Shown here piece by piece: positions 56,812 through 64,000 of a stretch of 64,000 nucleotides of DNA (position 1 is its first letter; the number at the start of each line of letters is the position of its first letter). Source of the DNA: Sphingobacterium athyrii (GTDB lineage: Bacteria; Bacteroidota; Bacteroidia; Sphingobacteriales; Sphingobacteriaceae). The notes beneath the pieces were generated by a model, which was not told where the DNA came from, ran no database searches, and worked only from the letters and a program-made list of their open reading frames with translations. The stretch is from contig NZ_QCXX01000003.1 in the NCBI RefSeq assembly GCF_003071065.1, positions 186,001-250,000 on the forward strand, read 5' to 3'. Position numbers and translations under genes: made by a program.

Positions 56812-57783
56812 TTATCTTTGTAGGTAAGTACCGCCTTTGATGGCACCCATTGCAAATGTACTATTTAAAATGTTCATCTCCTGTGGTGTAAACACAATTT
56901 CCATTGCGGCGATATTTTCAGGCAACCTTGATCTACGGCTCATACTCACCAATGGCATAATATTGTCGCCCTGTTCTTTCACCCACGCAATCGCAAGCTG
57001 TGTAGGGGTGACATTTTTAAGGTGAGCGATTTCTTTTAATACTCCAACTTTTTCAAGATTATGGACCAGGTTATCACCCTGAAAACGGGAAAAGTGATTT
57101 CGATGGTCATCGATAGGAATTGGAGCTTGCAGATTGCCGGCTAATAGGCCTTCAGCCGTATTGGCAAACGCTACGACACTAATCCCTAATTCTTTAGCCG
57201 CCGGCAACAGATTACTTTCGATCTGACGGTCAGCCAAAGAATAACCTATTTCCAGTGCACTGATGGGATAAATGCTGTTGGCTTTACGAAGCTGATCAGC
57301 GGTGATTTCTGATACGCCAATATGACGTACTTTACCTTCCTCTACCAGGCCGGCAATCGTTCCGATGATATCTTCTATTGGCACGCTGCCATCCATTCTG
57401 CTAGGCTGGTATAGGTCGATGGTGTCAATGCCCAGACGAGTTAAAGAATAGTTGACAAAGTTCTTGATCGCTATAGGATGGAGATCCAAGCCGATCCAAT
57501 GGCCGTTATGGAAAATAGCACCGAATTTGACACTGATAAAAGCATCATTCCGTCTTCCTTTAATGGCTTTCCCAATAAGCATTTCGTTGTGGCCTGCACC
57601 ATAAAAATCTCCGGTATTCAGGAAGTTAATCCCGCTGTCTAAAGCCTGTTGGATGGTTGCAATGCTTTCGGTTTCATCAGGCGTAGGCCCGCCCCATATT
57701 GATGACATCCGCATACATCCCAGACCAAGTTTTGAAACCATAGGTCCATTTTTACCCAATTGAATTTTAGTGATTTCTGACAT
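56812..57783 (-). CDS. Aldo/keto reductase
   Basis: With start 57783 (MSEITKIQLGKNG) the protein has 323 residues, typical of the family. The catalytic tetrad region appears as NTGDFYGAGHNEML with the Asp/Tyr, SVKFGAIF with the Lys, and a His further on. AKRs reduce aldehydes and ketones with NADPH. The substrate is unknown. An in-frame ATG 9 codons earlier is less likely. It sits in one unit with an AraC gene. Confidence 0.92.
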   Translation of the reverse strand: MSEITKIQLGKNGPMVSKLGLGCMRMSSIWGGPTPDETESIATIQQALDSGINFLNTGDFYGAGHNEMLIGKAIKGRRNDAFISVKFGAIFHNGHWIGLDLHPIAIKNFVNYSLTRLGIDTIDLYQPSRMDGSVPIEDIIGTIAGLVEEGKVRHIGVSEITADQLRKANSIYPISALEIGYSLADRQIESNLLPAAKELGISVVAFANTAEGLLAGNLQAPIPIDDHRNHFSRFQGDNLVHNLEKVGVLKEIAHLKNVTPTQLAIAWVKEQGDNIMPLVSMSRRSRLPENIAAMEIVFTPQEMNILNSTFAMGAIKGGTYLQR

Positions 57784-57849
57784 TTGATTGATTATAATGT
57801 TATAAGACAAAGGTCTCTATTTAATAATCAAGTCGCTTTCTTCTACGGT

Positions 57850-58134
57850 TCAATTTACTTGCCTGTATGGTTCATTGGCAACTTCGCAGCTGTTTTCTTT
57901 GAGATGTGTTAGCAGCCCTAGCTCTTCTTCGATTTCCGGTTTTGTCCTCCAATTGTGCTTATAAACCCTAAATACATAAAGTTTAGCCTGATCCTCTACT
58001 GCATATAAGTGATTCATTGCAAGCCGGATTATTGCACATTCCGACATGTCGCTCAGTCTATATTGTGCTTGAATAAATTTGCAAAGTTCATTTGGGGAAA
58101 GTGTACTGTTTATTGTCGGAAATTGATCGGTCAT
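57850..58134 (-). pseudogene. N-terminal fragment of an aminoglycoside-phosphotransferase-like kinase
   Basis: From ATG 58134, 94 codons (MTDQFPTINSTLSPNEL at the start; then MNHLYAV, LYVFRVYKHNWRTKPEIEEEL) match the first lobe of APH-fold kinases, with the ATP-binding strand and a conserved Glu helix. The catalytic second lobe (HGD and DxD motifs) is absent; the frame stops after NEPYRQVN. It is a truncated gene, so no resistance function should be claimed. Confidence 0.6.
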
Positions 58135-58388
58135 GTTTTCTTTATCTGTCTGTGTGCAAAATAAAGCCTTGATATGCAACTGAATGCCAAATATAGGTAA
58201 TTTCCAAATAACCCTAAAAATTGTCCATTGCCTTTTCCCGAAATTACAATACTCAGTTCGTAATCGAAGAGATGCGAAAACAGTAATACGAAAAACAAAA
58301 AGTACTTTTCATCGATTAAATATGAATATTATACCATTTTAGATAAGCTTAAAAGGCGAGAGCTATGTGGAACGGATACAAACGCATC

Positions 58389-58994
58389 CTACTTTGTCTT
58401 TTTAACATAACTATAGGTGAATGCGATTTCCGGAATGGATAGATCCCAATTGGAAATTTCCGCTGTGATTAGATCAGGATATTTTTTCGCAATATCCCTT
58501 AAAGAATTTCCTGTAGATTTTCGAAGGTATTCACTTGAATTGCTTTTATTCACGCTGATCAGTTCAATGGCTTTTTTGGGATTATCTTTAAAATAGGGTC
58601 TACCCGTCCAGATCCGCAATCCTTCAGTTACAGCACGACATACATTGGGGTCTGCATCATTTATCCATTCTTCAATCTCACCCAAAGAATTATCATAACC
58701 GTTATCCTTACAGTATTGATCAAAAGCTTTTGCTATTATTTCCTGAACCTGCCAGCTCTTATCCGATTGTGCCTGATTTTTCAAAATTTCAAGGCAGGTT
58801 GAATCTTTTACAGCAAGATAGCCCAATATAAAAACTGATAGGCACCTGACTTGGTAAAATTCACTATGCAATAGCCCGAGCGCAATTTTTTTGCATTCCT
58901 GGGCAGTATGACTGTCAATAATTTTAATAGCTTCCTGATCGAATGGCTTAAAACCATGTTGGACCTTTTTAATTCTTTCGATTATTTCCTCCAT
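58389..58994 (-). CDS. HEAT-repeat DNA alkylation repair-like protein (AlkD-like)
   Basis: The 201-residue protein has a run of helical HEAT-like repeats, for example CLSVFILGYLAVKDS, SWQVQEIIAKAFDQY, VCRAVTEGLRIWTGRPYF and YLRKSTGNSLRDIAKKYP. This layout matches the DNA alkylation repair superfamily (AlkC/AlkD-like). The catalytic residues of AlkD cannot be assigned with confidence. It may repair alkylated bases or simply bind DNA or protein. A short frame of about 34 codons ends just before its start and may be another remnant. Confidence 0.65.
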   Translation of the reverse strand: MEEIIERIKKVQHGFKPFDQEAIKIIDSHTAQECKKIALGLLHSEFYQVRCLSVFILGYLAVKDSTCLEILKNQAQSDKSWQVQEIIAKAFDQYCKDNGYDNSLGEIEEWINDADPNVCRAVTEGLRIWTGRPYFKDNPKKAIELISVNKSNSSEYLRKSTGNSLRDIAKKYPDLITAEISNWDLSIPEIAFTYSYVKKTK

Positions 58995-59103
58995 TTATCA
59001 AGAGTTGTTATTATAGATTTCCAAGGCCTGGATTAGCGATGTATTAGCTCCTTTAAGACCATATACTAACTTTATCGATGAAACCCCAAGCAGCCTTTTT
59101 TTC

Positions 59104-59289
59104 CTAAACCTCATCTTCCAGTTTAGCGTTATAGCGACACATTAGATTTTCATGACTTACATTGATATACATTTTCCCATTTACAAGGAAAGATAATCCA
59201 CGAAACATGCTCTTTTCTTCAACTTCAATATTTTCTTCTATGGCAAGTCTTTCACGGCCCCGGTTGACAAATTCATTGTTATGAGCCAT
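59104..59289 (-). pseudogene. Truncated TfoX N-terminal domain protein
   Basis: 61 codons (MAHNNEFVNRGRERL at the start, MFRGLSFLVNGKMYINV in the middle) match the first half of TfoX/Sxy N-terminal domain proteins, which normally extend for about 50 more residues. The frame stops after KLEDEV. The rest of the domain was not found in any frame, so this is a remnant. TfoX proteins are competence regulators in Gammaproteobacteria; the role of short Bacteroidota versions is unknown. Confidence 0.6.
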
Positions 59290-59730
59290 CTCTTCAGTTT
59301 GTCTGTTATTTAAAGTTACTTAAAAACTTTGGTTGTCTCGAGATTCTTCATTATAAGGATTTGAAGAATTATAAAAAGACAAGTTTGTTGATACTTACCA
59401 GAGAGAAAGTTGAAATTGAGAAGGGAAACTTGAGAAGCAGTTTACCGCAAAAGTAGACCGTTTTATTACATTATTTTGCTTCTACGCCTGTTATTTCTAT
59501 AAGACTGATGATCCGGTAGGAGACACTGGAAACATTATAGATCTAACACAGGAAAGGGATAATGCCTTTTAAACCCGACTTATCCTTAATTTTTTATATT
59601 AAATAAACAAGTTCTGATGCTATGCTATCAGAAAATTAGCCTTTTTTTAATGATAATGTTAAATTTGCGAGCTGGAATTAAGTAAGCTATAGTGGCAATA
59701 ATAAAATAAAAAGGACAAAAAAGGTGGTGC
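59290..59730 (+). promoter_or_regulatory. Intergenic stretch with a probable promoter for the Crp-like gene
   Basis: TAAATTTG at 59660-59667 matches the -7 consensus about 64 bases upstream of the Crp-like start; a clear -33 was not found. The rest of this 441-base gap shows no gene. Confidence 0.4.
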
Positions 59731-60318
59731 ATGACTGACATATTAATAAATTACCTTTCCTCAACGAGAGCACTCTCAGAAGCGGAAATCAACTTTTCAA
59801 TACAGTTCTTTAAACCAGCTCATTTAAAAAAGGGAGCGTTTTTTATTCGTGAAAATGAATTCTGCAATCATATTGGATTTATCGCTAGTGGTGCTGTCAA
59901 AGCCTACGCTATTGACCAGCAAGGAAAAGAAAATATAACTTGCTTCAAATTTGAAAAAGAATTTACCGGCTCTTTTCCGGAGTTTGTCACGCAGGAAAAA
60001 TCCAGAAGAAGTATCCGTACTGTTGAAGATAGCTTAATCTATAAAATCAGTTATCCTGATTATCAATATCTACTTGCCCAGGTGACCGCCCTAAATGGAA
60101 TTTTAAAATCAGTGATTGAACAGGAGTATAAACAAAAGGAACGTTATCTACTAAACTACAATAACAGGTCAGCTTTGGACAAATACCGTCAGGTTCTTTC
60201 TTGCGACCCTACGCTCGTCCAACGTATACCGGTGCAAGACCTGGCATCATACCTTGGTATCACGCAACGGTCGCTCACAAGAGCGAAAGGACAAATCTCA
60301 AAAATCAACGTATTATAG
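59731..60318 (+). CDS. Crp/Fnr family transcriptional regulator
   Basis: The 195-residue protein has a cyclic-nucleotide-binding-like barrel (residues about 30-115, with FFIRENEFCNHIGFIASGAVKAY) and a C-terminal helix-turn-helix (VQDLASYLGITQRSLTRAKGQ). It is the same length as the Crp-like protein at 19394 but in a different subgroup. A metallo-hydrolase gene follows 54 bases downstream on the same strand and may be its target. Confidence 0.87.
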   Translation: MTDILINYLSSTRALSEAEINFSIQFFKPAHLKKGAFFIRENEFCNHIGFIASGAVKAYAIDQQGKENITCFKFEKEFTGSFPEFVTQEKSRRSIRTVEDSLIYKISYPDYQYLLAQVTALNGILKSVIEQEYKQKERYLLNYNNRSALDKYRQVLSCDPTLVQRIPVQDLASYLGITQRSLTRAKGQISKINVL

Positions 60319-60372
60319 GACAAATGTCCTTTTGCTTTAAGGATCAGTGAGCTAGATTTGTACGCAAAAACT

Positions 60373-61056
60373 ATGTTACATCAAATAGCTACTGAAGTAT
60401 TCCATATTCCGCTCATGCCAAGAAACAGTATCAACTGTTATATTATCGAAGGTGTATTGGTAGACTCAGGAATAAGGAGTTCATATTCGACTATAAAGAA
60501 AGTGCTTCAGGAAATAAACGTTTATCAACATGTACTCACACATGCACATGCAGACCACCAAGGGTGCAGCGATCAGATATGTGCTGAATTTGAGATACCT
60601 TTACTCTGCCATCCCAACGAAGTTTTCAGAACTGAGACGGGGATGGTAACCATGGACTATCCAACGCAGCACCATTGGATAGCAAAACTTCAACAAAGAT
60701 ACTGGGCAGGCCAGGGACATAAAGTTGGACGGACAATCGTTGAAAACGATAAAATTGGAGACTTTCGGGTAATAGAAACTCCCGGACATTCCGCAGGTCA
60801 TATCTCTTTATTCCGTGAGCGCGATGGTGTACTGATAATGGGAGATACGGCGGTAAATATGAACCTCGTCACAACAGCAGTCGGCTTACGGCTTCCACCA
60901 AATATGTTCACAACGGATCAGCAGCTTAATATCAAATCGCTCCAGAAGTTAGCACAGCTGACCCCCGCTATGATTTGCTTCGGGCATGGACCGGTTCTGC
61001 GAAATAAGGATCGGAAGTTTGAGCAATTTGTGGCTCAATGTAGTTATCATCACTAA
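60373..61056 (+). CDS. MBL-fold metallo-hydrolase
   Basis: The ATG at 60373 (MLHQIATEVFHIPL) gives 227 residues; a TTG 15 bases upstream is less likely. The metal motif THAHADHQG (HxHxDH), the later ETPGHSAGHIS, GDTAVN and CFGHGP complete the di-metal site of the family. MBL-fold members hydrolyse thioesters, lactones or other small substrates. It probably detoxifies or recycles a metabolite. It follows the Crp-like gene by 54 bases. Confidence 0.92.
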   Translation: MLHQIATEVFHIPLMPRNSINCYIIEGVLVDSGIRSSYSTIKKVLQEINVYQHVLTHAHADHQGCSDQICAEFEIPLLCHPNEVFRTETGMVTMDYPTQHHWIAKLQQRYWAGQGHKVGRTIVENDKIGDFRVIETPGHSAGHISLFRERDGVLIMGDTAVNMNLVTTAVGLRLPPNMFTTDQQLNIKSLQKLAQLTPAMICFGHGPVLRNKDRKFEQFVAQCSYHH

Positions 61057-61120
61057 AGCGCCTTATTTTTCTTTAGATAAGATCCGTTCGACAGCGGGCT
61101 AGTGTTCGTTACTAAGCCTT

Positions 61121-61166
61121 TATGTCAGCAGGAATTTTTGATAAAGCAAAAATTCCTGCTGACATA
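61121..61166. repeat. Perfect 20-bp inverted repeat (hairpin)
   Basis: Arms of 20 bases (61121-61140 and 61147-61166, ATGTCAGCAGGAATTTTTG within the left arm) are exact reverse complements around the loop ATAAAG. It lies 64 bases past the metallo-hydrolase stop. There is no T-run on either side, so it is not a standard terminator. It could be an RNA-stability element or a mobile hairpin. Confidence 0.7.
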
Positions 61167-61339
61167 GAGATTTTAGAAATGTCAACTTAATCCGACGCCG
61201 ACTTTACATGAAAAACCATTAAGGTTCAGTTAGCTGGTGATGCCTTTATGGAGTTCGCACTCGTTGCTGTAATCCATTCTGTTCAATAAGTAGAATCGTT
61301 TTTCGACATATTAATATCGTTGAAATTCTAATTTGGTAC

Positions 61340-62254
61340 TCATTTTAAAAAATCTTCTTCTACCAGCGCGTTATTTAAAAATACACCTGTATTATTGCCT
61401 GTTGATACAGCATATGATACAGCACGTAGCGGATTAGTGTTGTCTCCACAAGCGAATATGTTATCCACTGTCGTTTTCTGAAATGCATCTACTTTGATAA
61501 GTCCCTGTTCTGTCAATTCACAGCCCAATAATTCGGGGATTTTACAATGTTGTTCAAATGGAGGTCTAGCATAGATGACATCTAATTTAAAAATTGAATT
61601 GTCTGAAAAAGTTATTTCTTCAACTACGCCGTCTGTATGTTTCAATGAGGCTATCTTCTTCTCAACTATTGAAATATTGTGTCTTTTGATTTCATCGGTC
61701 TGCTCTTGTGTCAGCTCCGATTTTCCATTGGTAAATATCGTTAAATCCTTTGTCCAGTTATTAATAAGTCGGGACAAGTGAAATGCACCATATCCATTTG
61801 CCAAAATCCCTGTTTTTTGATTTTTCACTTCATATCCATGACAATAAGGACAATGAAGTACTGTGATTCCCCAGCATTCAGAAAACCCCTTAATGTTCAG
61901 CATTTTGTCTTTTAAACCTGTTGCAAAAACAAGTTTTCTAGCTGAAAATATTTTACCTGATTGAGTTGATAACTCAAAGCCCTTATCAGTTTTCGTTGCA
62001 CTAACAGCAAGGTCTGTCAAGAATTTTACAGTGTCGTATTTTAACACTTGATCTTTTGCCTTTCTCCCAATAACGCTTGGTTTTTCTCCGTCCTGCGTCA
62101 GAAAGTTATGTGAATGAGGTGTTTGTCGGTTACAGGGCAAACCGCTATCAATAATTAAAACATTTCTTAATGCTCGTCCCAGAGCCATCGCTGCCGAAAG
62201 GCCTGCATAGCTACCGCCAATTATGATTACGTCAAAATTTTTGTTATCTGTCAT
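61340..62254 (-). CDS. Thioredoxin reductase-like FAD/NAD(P)-dependent oxidoreductase
   Basis: This 304-residue protein has the FAD motif IIGGSYAGLSAAMALG near the start, the NAD(P) domain with TGILANGYGAFHLS, and CPYCHGYE with the redox cysteines. The second FAD motif ACGDNT lies near the C-terminus. Thioredoxin reductase normally has CATC; CPYC-HG marks a related subgroup whose partner is not thioredoxin. It is divergent from an SDR gene, with operator-like repeats between them, and is thus in the TetR-controlled unit. Confidence 0.92.
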   Translation of the reverse strand: MTDNKNFDVIIIGGSYAGLSAAMALGRALRNVLIIDSGLPCNRQTPHSHNFLTQDGEKPSVIGRKAKDQVLKYDTVKFLTDLAVSATKTDKGFELSTQSGKIFSARKLVFATGLKDKMLNIKGFSECWGITVLHCPYCHGYEVKNQKTGILANGYGAFHLSRLINNWTKDLTIFTNGKSELTQEQTDEIKRHNISIVEKKIASLKHTDGVVEEITFSDNSIFKLDVIYARPPFEQHCKIPELLGCELTEQGLIKVDAFQKTTVDNIFACGDNTNPLRAVSYAVSTGNNTGVFLNNALVEEDFLK

Positions 62255-62454
62255 TTCATTAAAATTTAAAATGATGTTTATCCTTTATTTCCAACGGTCT
62301 GCTTAGGTCGTTGGTTTCAGGGGTCCCATCGCTTATCTGATCTTCGCGAAGATTAGCTATGATCTCCCTATTATTTTCTGGTCTGTCCGTCTCCATACTT
62401 GTAATATTTATTGGTTGCTAAATGTTCAAAACCAATTCATCTATTGTTTATTTG

Positions 62455-62649
62455 TATTAAACAGTGTTCAAATATAGTGAAAATATATTTGTTTTAACAA
62501 AATAGATAGATTGAATTTTTAAATAGCTCAGGCTGTAATACACAACTTTAAACTAAATAAATAACTGAATTACTTCAATATATGGTGTTTTGCCGCAGAT
62601 ATCATAGTGAAGTGTAAAAAAAAATTGGATAATTGAACACTGTTTAATA
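62455..62649. promoter_or_regulatory. Two 17-bp operator copies in inverted orientation in the TetR-controlled divergent region
   Basis: TTGAACACTGTTTAATA at 62633-62649 and its exact reverse complement at 62455-62471 flank a 161-base segment between the divergent oxidoreductase and SDR genes. The right copy lies between a TTG at 62625-62627 and the -7 TATATTTG (62648-62655) of the SDR. The left copy lies just after a minus-strand TATATTTG. This is the expected placement for a repressor of both genes. The likely regulator is the TetR protein at 63473. Confidence 0.6.
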
Positions 62650-62685
62650 TATTTGCATCATAAAATTAATTTCAACATTTAAGAA

Positions 62686-63447
62686 ATGAAAAAAGCATTA
62701 ATAACTGGAGCAAGCGGAGGCATAGGTTTGGAAATTGCCAGACGTCTTTCCCAACAGCATTACCAATTGACCTTAGTGGCAAGAAATGAACAGAAATTGA
62801 AATCTGTTCAGGAGCAACTTGGGAGGGAAGCACATCAGATTCTTGTAGCAGACCTTACCATAAAAGAGGATATTGAGAAAGTCAGTAAGCACCTTACTGA
62901 AAATAGTTATGATCTTCTTGTTAATAACGCAGGAAATGGTTCTTATGGAAGGTTTACAGAGATACCTATTGGAGAACAGTTAAATACCATGACACTGAAT
63001 ATGGAGGCATTGGTATCCTTGTCTTATGCATTTTTAAGTAAAGCAGTATCAGGAAATGCGCTGATCAATATTGGGTCACTACTGGCTCATTCATCTTTAC
63101 CTGGTGGAGCCGTGTATGCAGGAACAAAAAGCTTTGTTGCCAACTTTTCGGAGTCACTCTGGTATGAATATAAAAATAAAGGTATCTTTGTATCAGGCTT
63201 TAATCCCGGTGCTGCAGATTCTGATTTCCATTCGAACTCGGGCAGTGACACAAGTGCATTTCCAAGTTTTGTCGTATCTAGTGTTTCTGAAGTTGCCGAC
63301 GAATTTATGAAGGCATTGGCAGCAAGAAAAAAGCCAAGAGTAATACAAGGATTTAAAAACCGAATGATGCTATTTGGGTTTAGGTTTCTCAGCAGGAAAT
63401 CAACAATTAATATAATGGGTAAAATTAGTCCGGGGCTTAAGGCTTAA
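62686..63447 (+). CDS. Short-chain dehydrogenase/reductase (SDR)
   Basis: The 253-residue SDR has TGASGGIG (residues 7-14), NNAGNG, the catalytic Ser in NIGSLLAHS, YAGTK and the C-terminal LSRKSTINIMGK. It resembles SDRs of the YqjQ or DltE group. The substrate is unknown. A TetR gene follows 25 bases downstream, and an operator copy overlaps its promoter, so it is probably repressed by that TetR protein until a ligand appears. Confidence 0.9.
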   Translation: MKKALITGASGGIGLEIARRLSQQHYQLTLVARNEQKLKSVQEQLGREAHQILVADLTIKEDIEKVSKHLTENSYDLLVNNAGNGSYGRFTEIPIGEQLNTMTLNMEALVSLSYAFLSKAVSGNALINIGSLLAHSSLPGGAVYAGTKSFVANFSESLWYEYKNKGIFVSGFNPGAADSDFHSNSGSDTSAFPSFVVSSVSEVADEFMKALAARKKPRVIQGFKNRMMLFGFRFLSRKSTINIMGKISPGLKA

Positions 63448-63472
63448 ATTTTAAAGCCAAAAAAAAATTAAA

Positions 63473-64000
63473 ATGAGTATAGCAGAAAGAAAACAGGAAG
63501 AAAAACAGGAAATGCACCAGCGTATCTTAAATGCGGCACGCAAAATATTTCTTGAAAAAGGATATGAAAAGACCAGTATGCGCAATATTGCCAATGAGAT
63601 CAATTATAGTCCTGGCAGTCTCTATTTTCATTTTAAGGATAAAACCGAGATTTTTCAGGAGCTTCAAAAAGAAGGATTCACGTTGCTTCTAAACCAGTTG
63701 AAAGTGCTGAACAGCGTAGCAGATCCATTTGAACGACTTAAGGCATCGGGACGTGTGTTTATTCAATTTGCGCAGGAAAATAAGGATTACTACAACCTCA
63801 TGTTCATGGTGGAGGAGACCGTAAAAAATCCTGCTGAAACTAGGTTCACAATTGCGCAGGAAGCCATAAATCATATGTGTTCTATGATCCGCGATTGCCA
63901 ACAACAAGGTAAATTCATAGAGATGGATACAGACTATTTTACATTTATGGTGCTTTCCGCAATGCATGGAATTTGTGCCTTGTTTTGCAAGGACCGTACA
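63473..64000 (+). CDS. TetR/AcrR family transcriptional regulator, partial at right edge
   Basis: The visible 176 residues begin with MSIAERKQEEKQ. The helix-turn-helix follows (ILNAARKIFLEKGYEKTSMR, then NIANEINYSPGSLYFHFKDK), then the start of the ligand-binding helical domain (FTLLLNQLKVLN and so on). The end lies beyond the window. It is co-directional with the SDR gene 25 bases upstream. Together with the paired 17-bp sites it is the likely repressor of the SDR and the divergent FAD oxidoreductase. Confidence 0.92.
   Translation, partial: MSIAERKQEEKQEMHQRILNAARKIFLEKGYEKTSMRNIANEINYSPGSLYFHFKDKTEIFQELQKEGFTLLLNQLKVLNSVADPFERLKASGRVFIQFAQENKDYYNLMFMVEETVKNPAETRFTIAQEAINHMCSMIRDCQQQGKFIEMDTDYFTFMVLSAMHGICALFCKDRT

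Noticed and set aside
57850..58134. Aminoglycoside resistance gene
   Set aside because: Only the N-terminal lobe remains and the catalytic HGD and DxD motifs are missing.
1..64000. CRISPR arrays, rRNA, tRNA, prophage or intact insertion sequences
   Set aside because: No regular spaced repeats, no cloverleaf or rRNA segments, and no transposase, integrase or phage structural genes were seen on either strand.

Overview
The window reads as a chromosomal stretch of a Bacteroidota species, most likely Sphingobacteriaceae (Sphingobacterium or a close relative). The signs are a SusC/SusD polysaccharide utilization locus driven by a one-protein hybrid two-component sensor, DUF4374 and PepSY iron-uptake genes, weak Shine-Dalgarno sequences, and Bacteroidota-type -7 elements (TAnnTTTG) upstream of several genes. 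The species call is inference. No rRNA, tRNA, CRISPR array or intact insertion sequence was found.

Layout. (1) 1-18.8 kb: a hemicellulose locus, all on the minus strand: SusC, SusD, a surface glycan-binding lipoprotein, GH43, a GQSN-type acetylesterase, GH5, GH42 and GH97 (the last runs off the left edge). A divergent 1378-residue hybrid sensor/AraC regulator sits beside it. The enzyme set fits a branched, acetylated beta-glucan-backbone hemicellulose such as xyloglucan. The 300-base divergent region carries a 28-bp direct repeat that is a good candidate regulator site. (2) 19.4-25.3 kb: Crp-like regulator, DUF4406, PhzF, Nudix, an SDR-AraC pair, and a broken SUKH/OmpA junction. (3) 25.4-32.2 kb: an RND efflux operon (small membrane protein, TolC-type channel, pump, adaptor, TlpA-type thioredoxin). 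The pump gene is interrupted by one in-frame TAA. (4) 32.5-39.1 kb: HxlR, SDR, AraC and aldehyde dehydrogenase genes mixed with decayed copies. (5) 39.4-49.6 kb: an iron-siderophore acquisition island with an AraC regulator, TonB-dependent receptor, DUF4374 lipoprotein, PepSY membrane protein, cupin, and a complete FecCD-type ABC importer with its binding lipoprotein. (6) 50.1-51.1 kb: a stand-alone class I terpene synthase with complete metal-binding motifs, behind a hairpin and T-run. (7) 51.6-64 kb: further regulator-oxidoreductase pairs, a Crp/metallo-hydrolase pair, and a TetR-controlled divergent unit with two copies of a 17-bp operator.

The main theme outside the polysaccharide and iron loci is repetition. 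At least seven times a one-component regulator (AraC, HxlR or TetR) sits next to one NAD(P)-dependent oxidoreductase, and some of the regulators are clear paralogues. Between these cassettes lie many short gene remnants (OmpA, SUKH, dihydrofolate-reductase-like, SDR, S41 peptidase, aminoglycoside-phosphotransferase-like, TfoX). The 24-60 kb stretch therefore looks like a long-lived hotspot of gain, duplication and decay. The most novel single gene is the terpene synthase. The clearest regulatory discoveries are the paired TetR operators and the repeat at the hybrid-sensor promoter.
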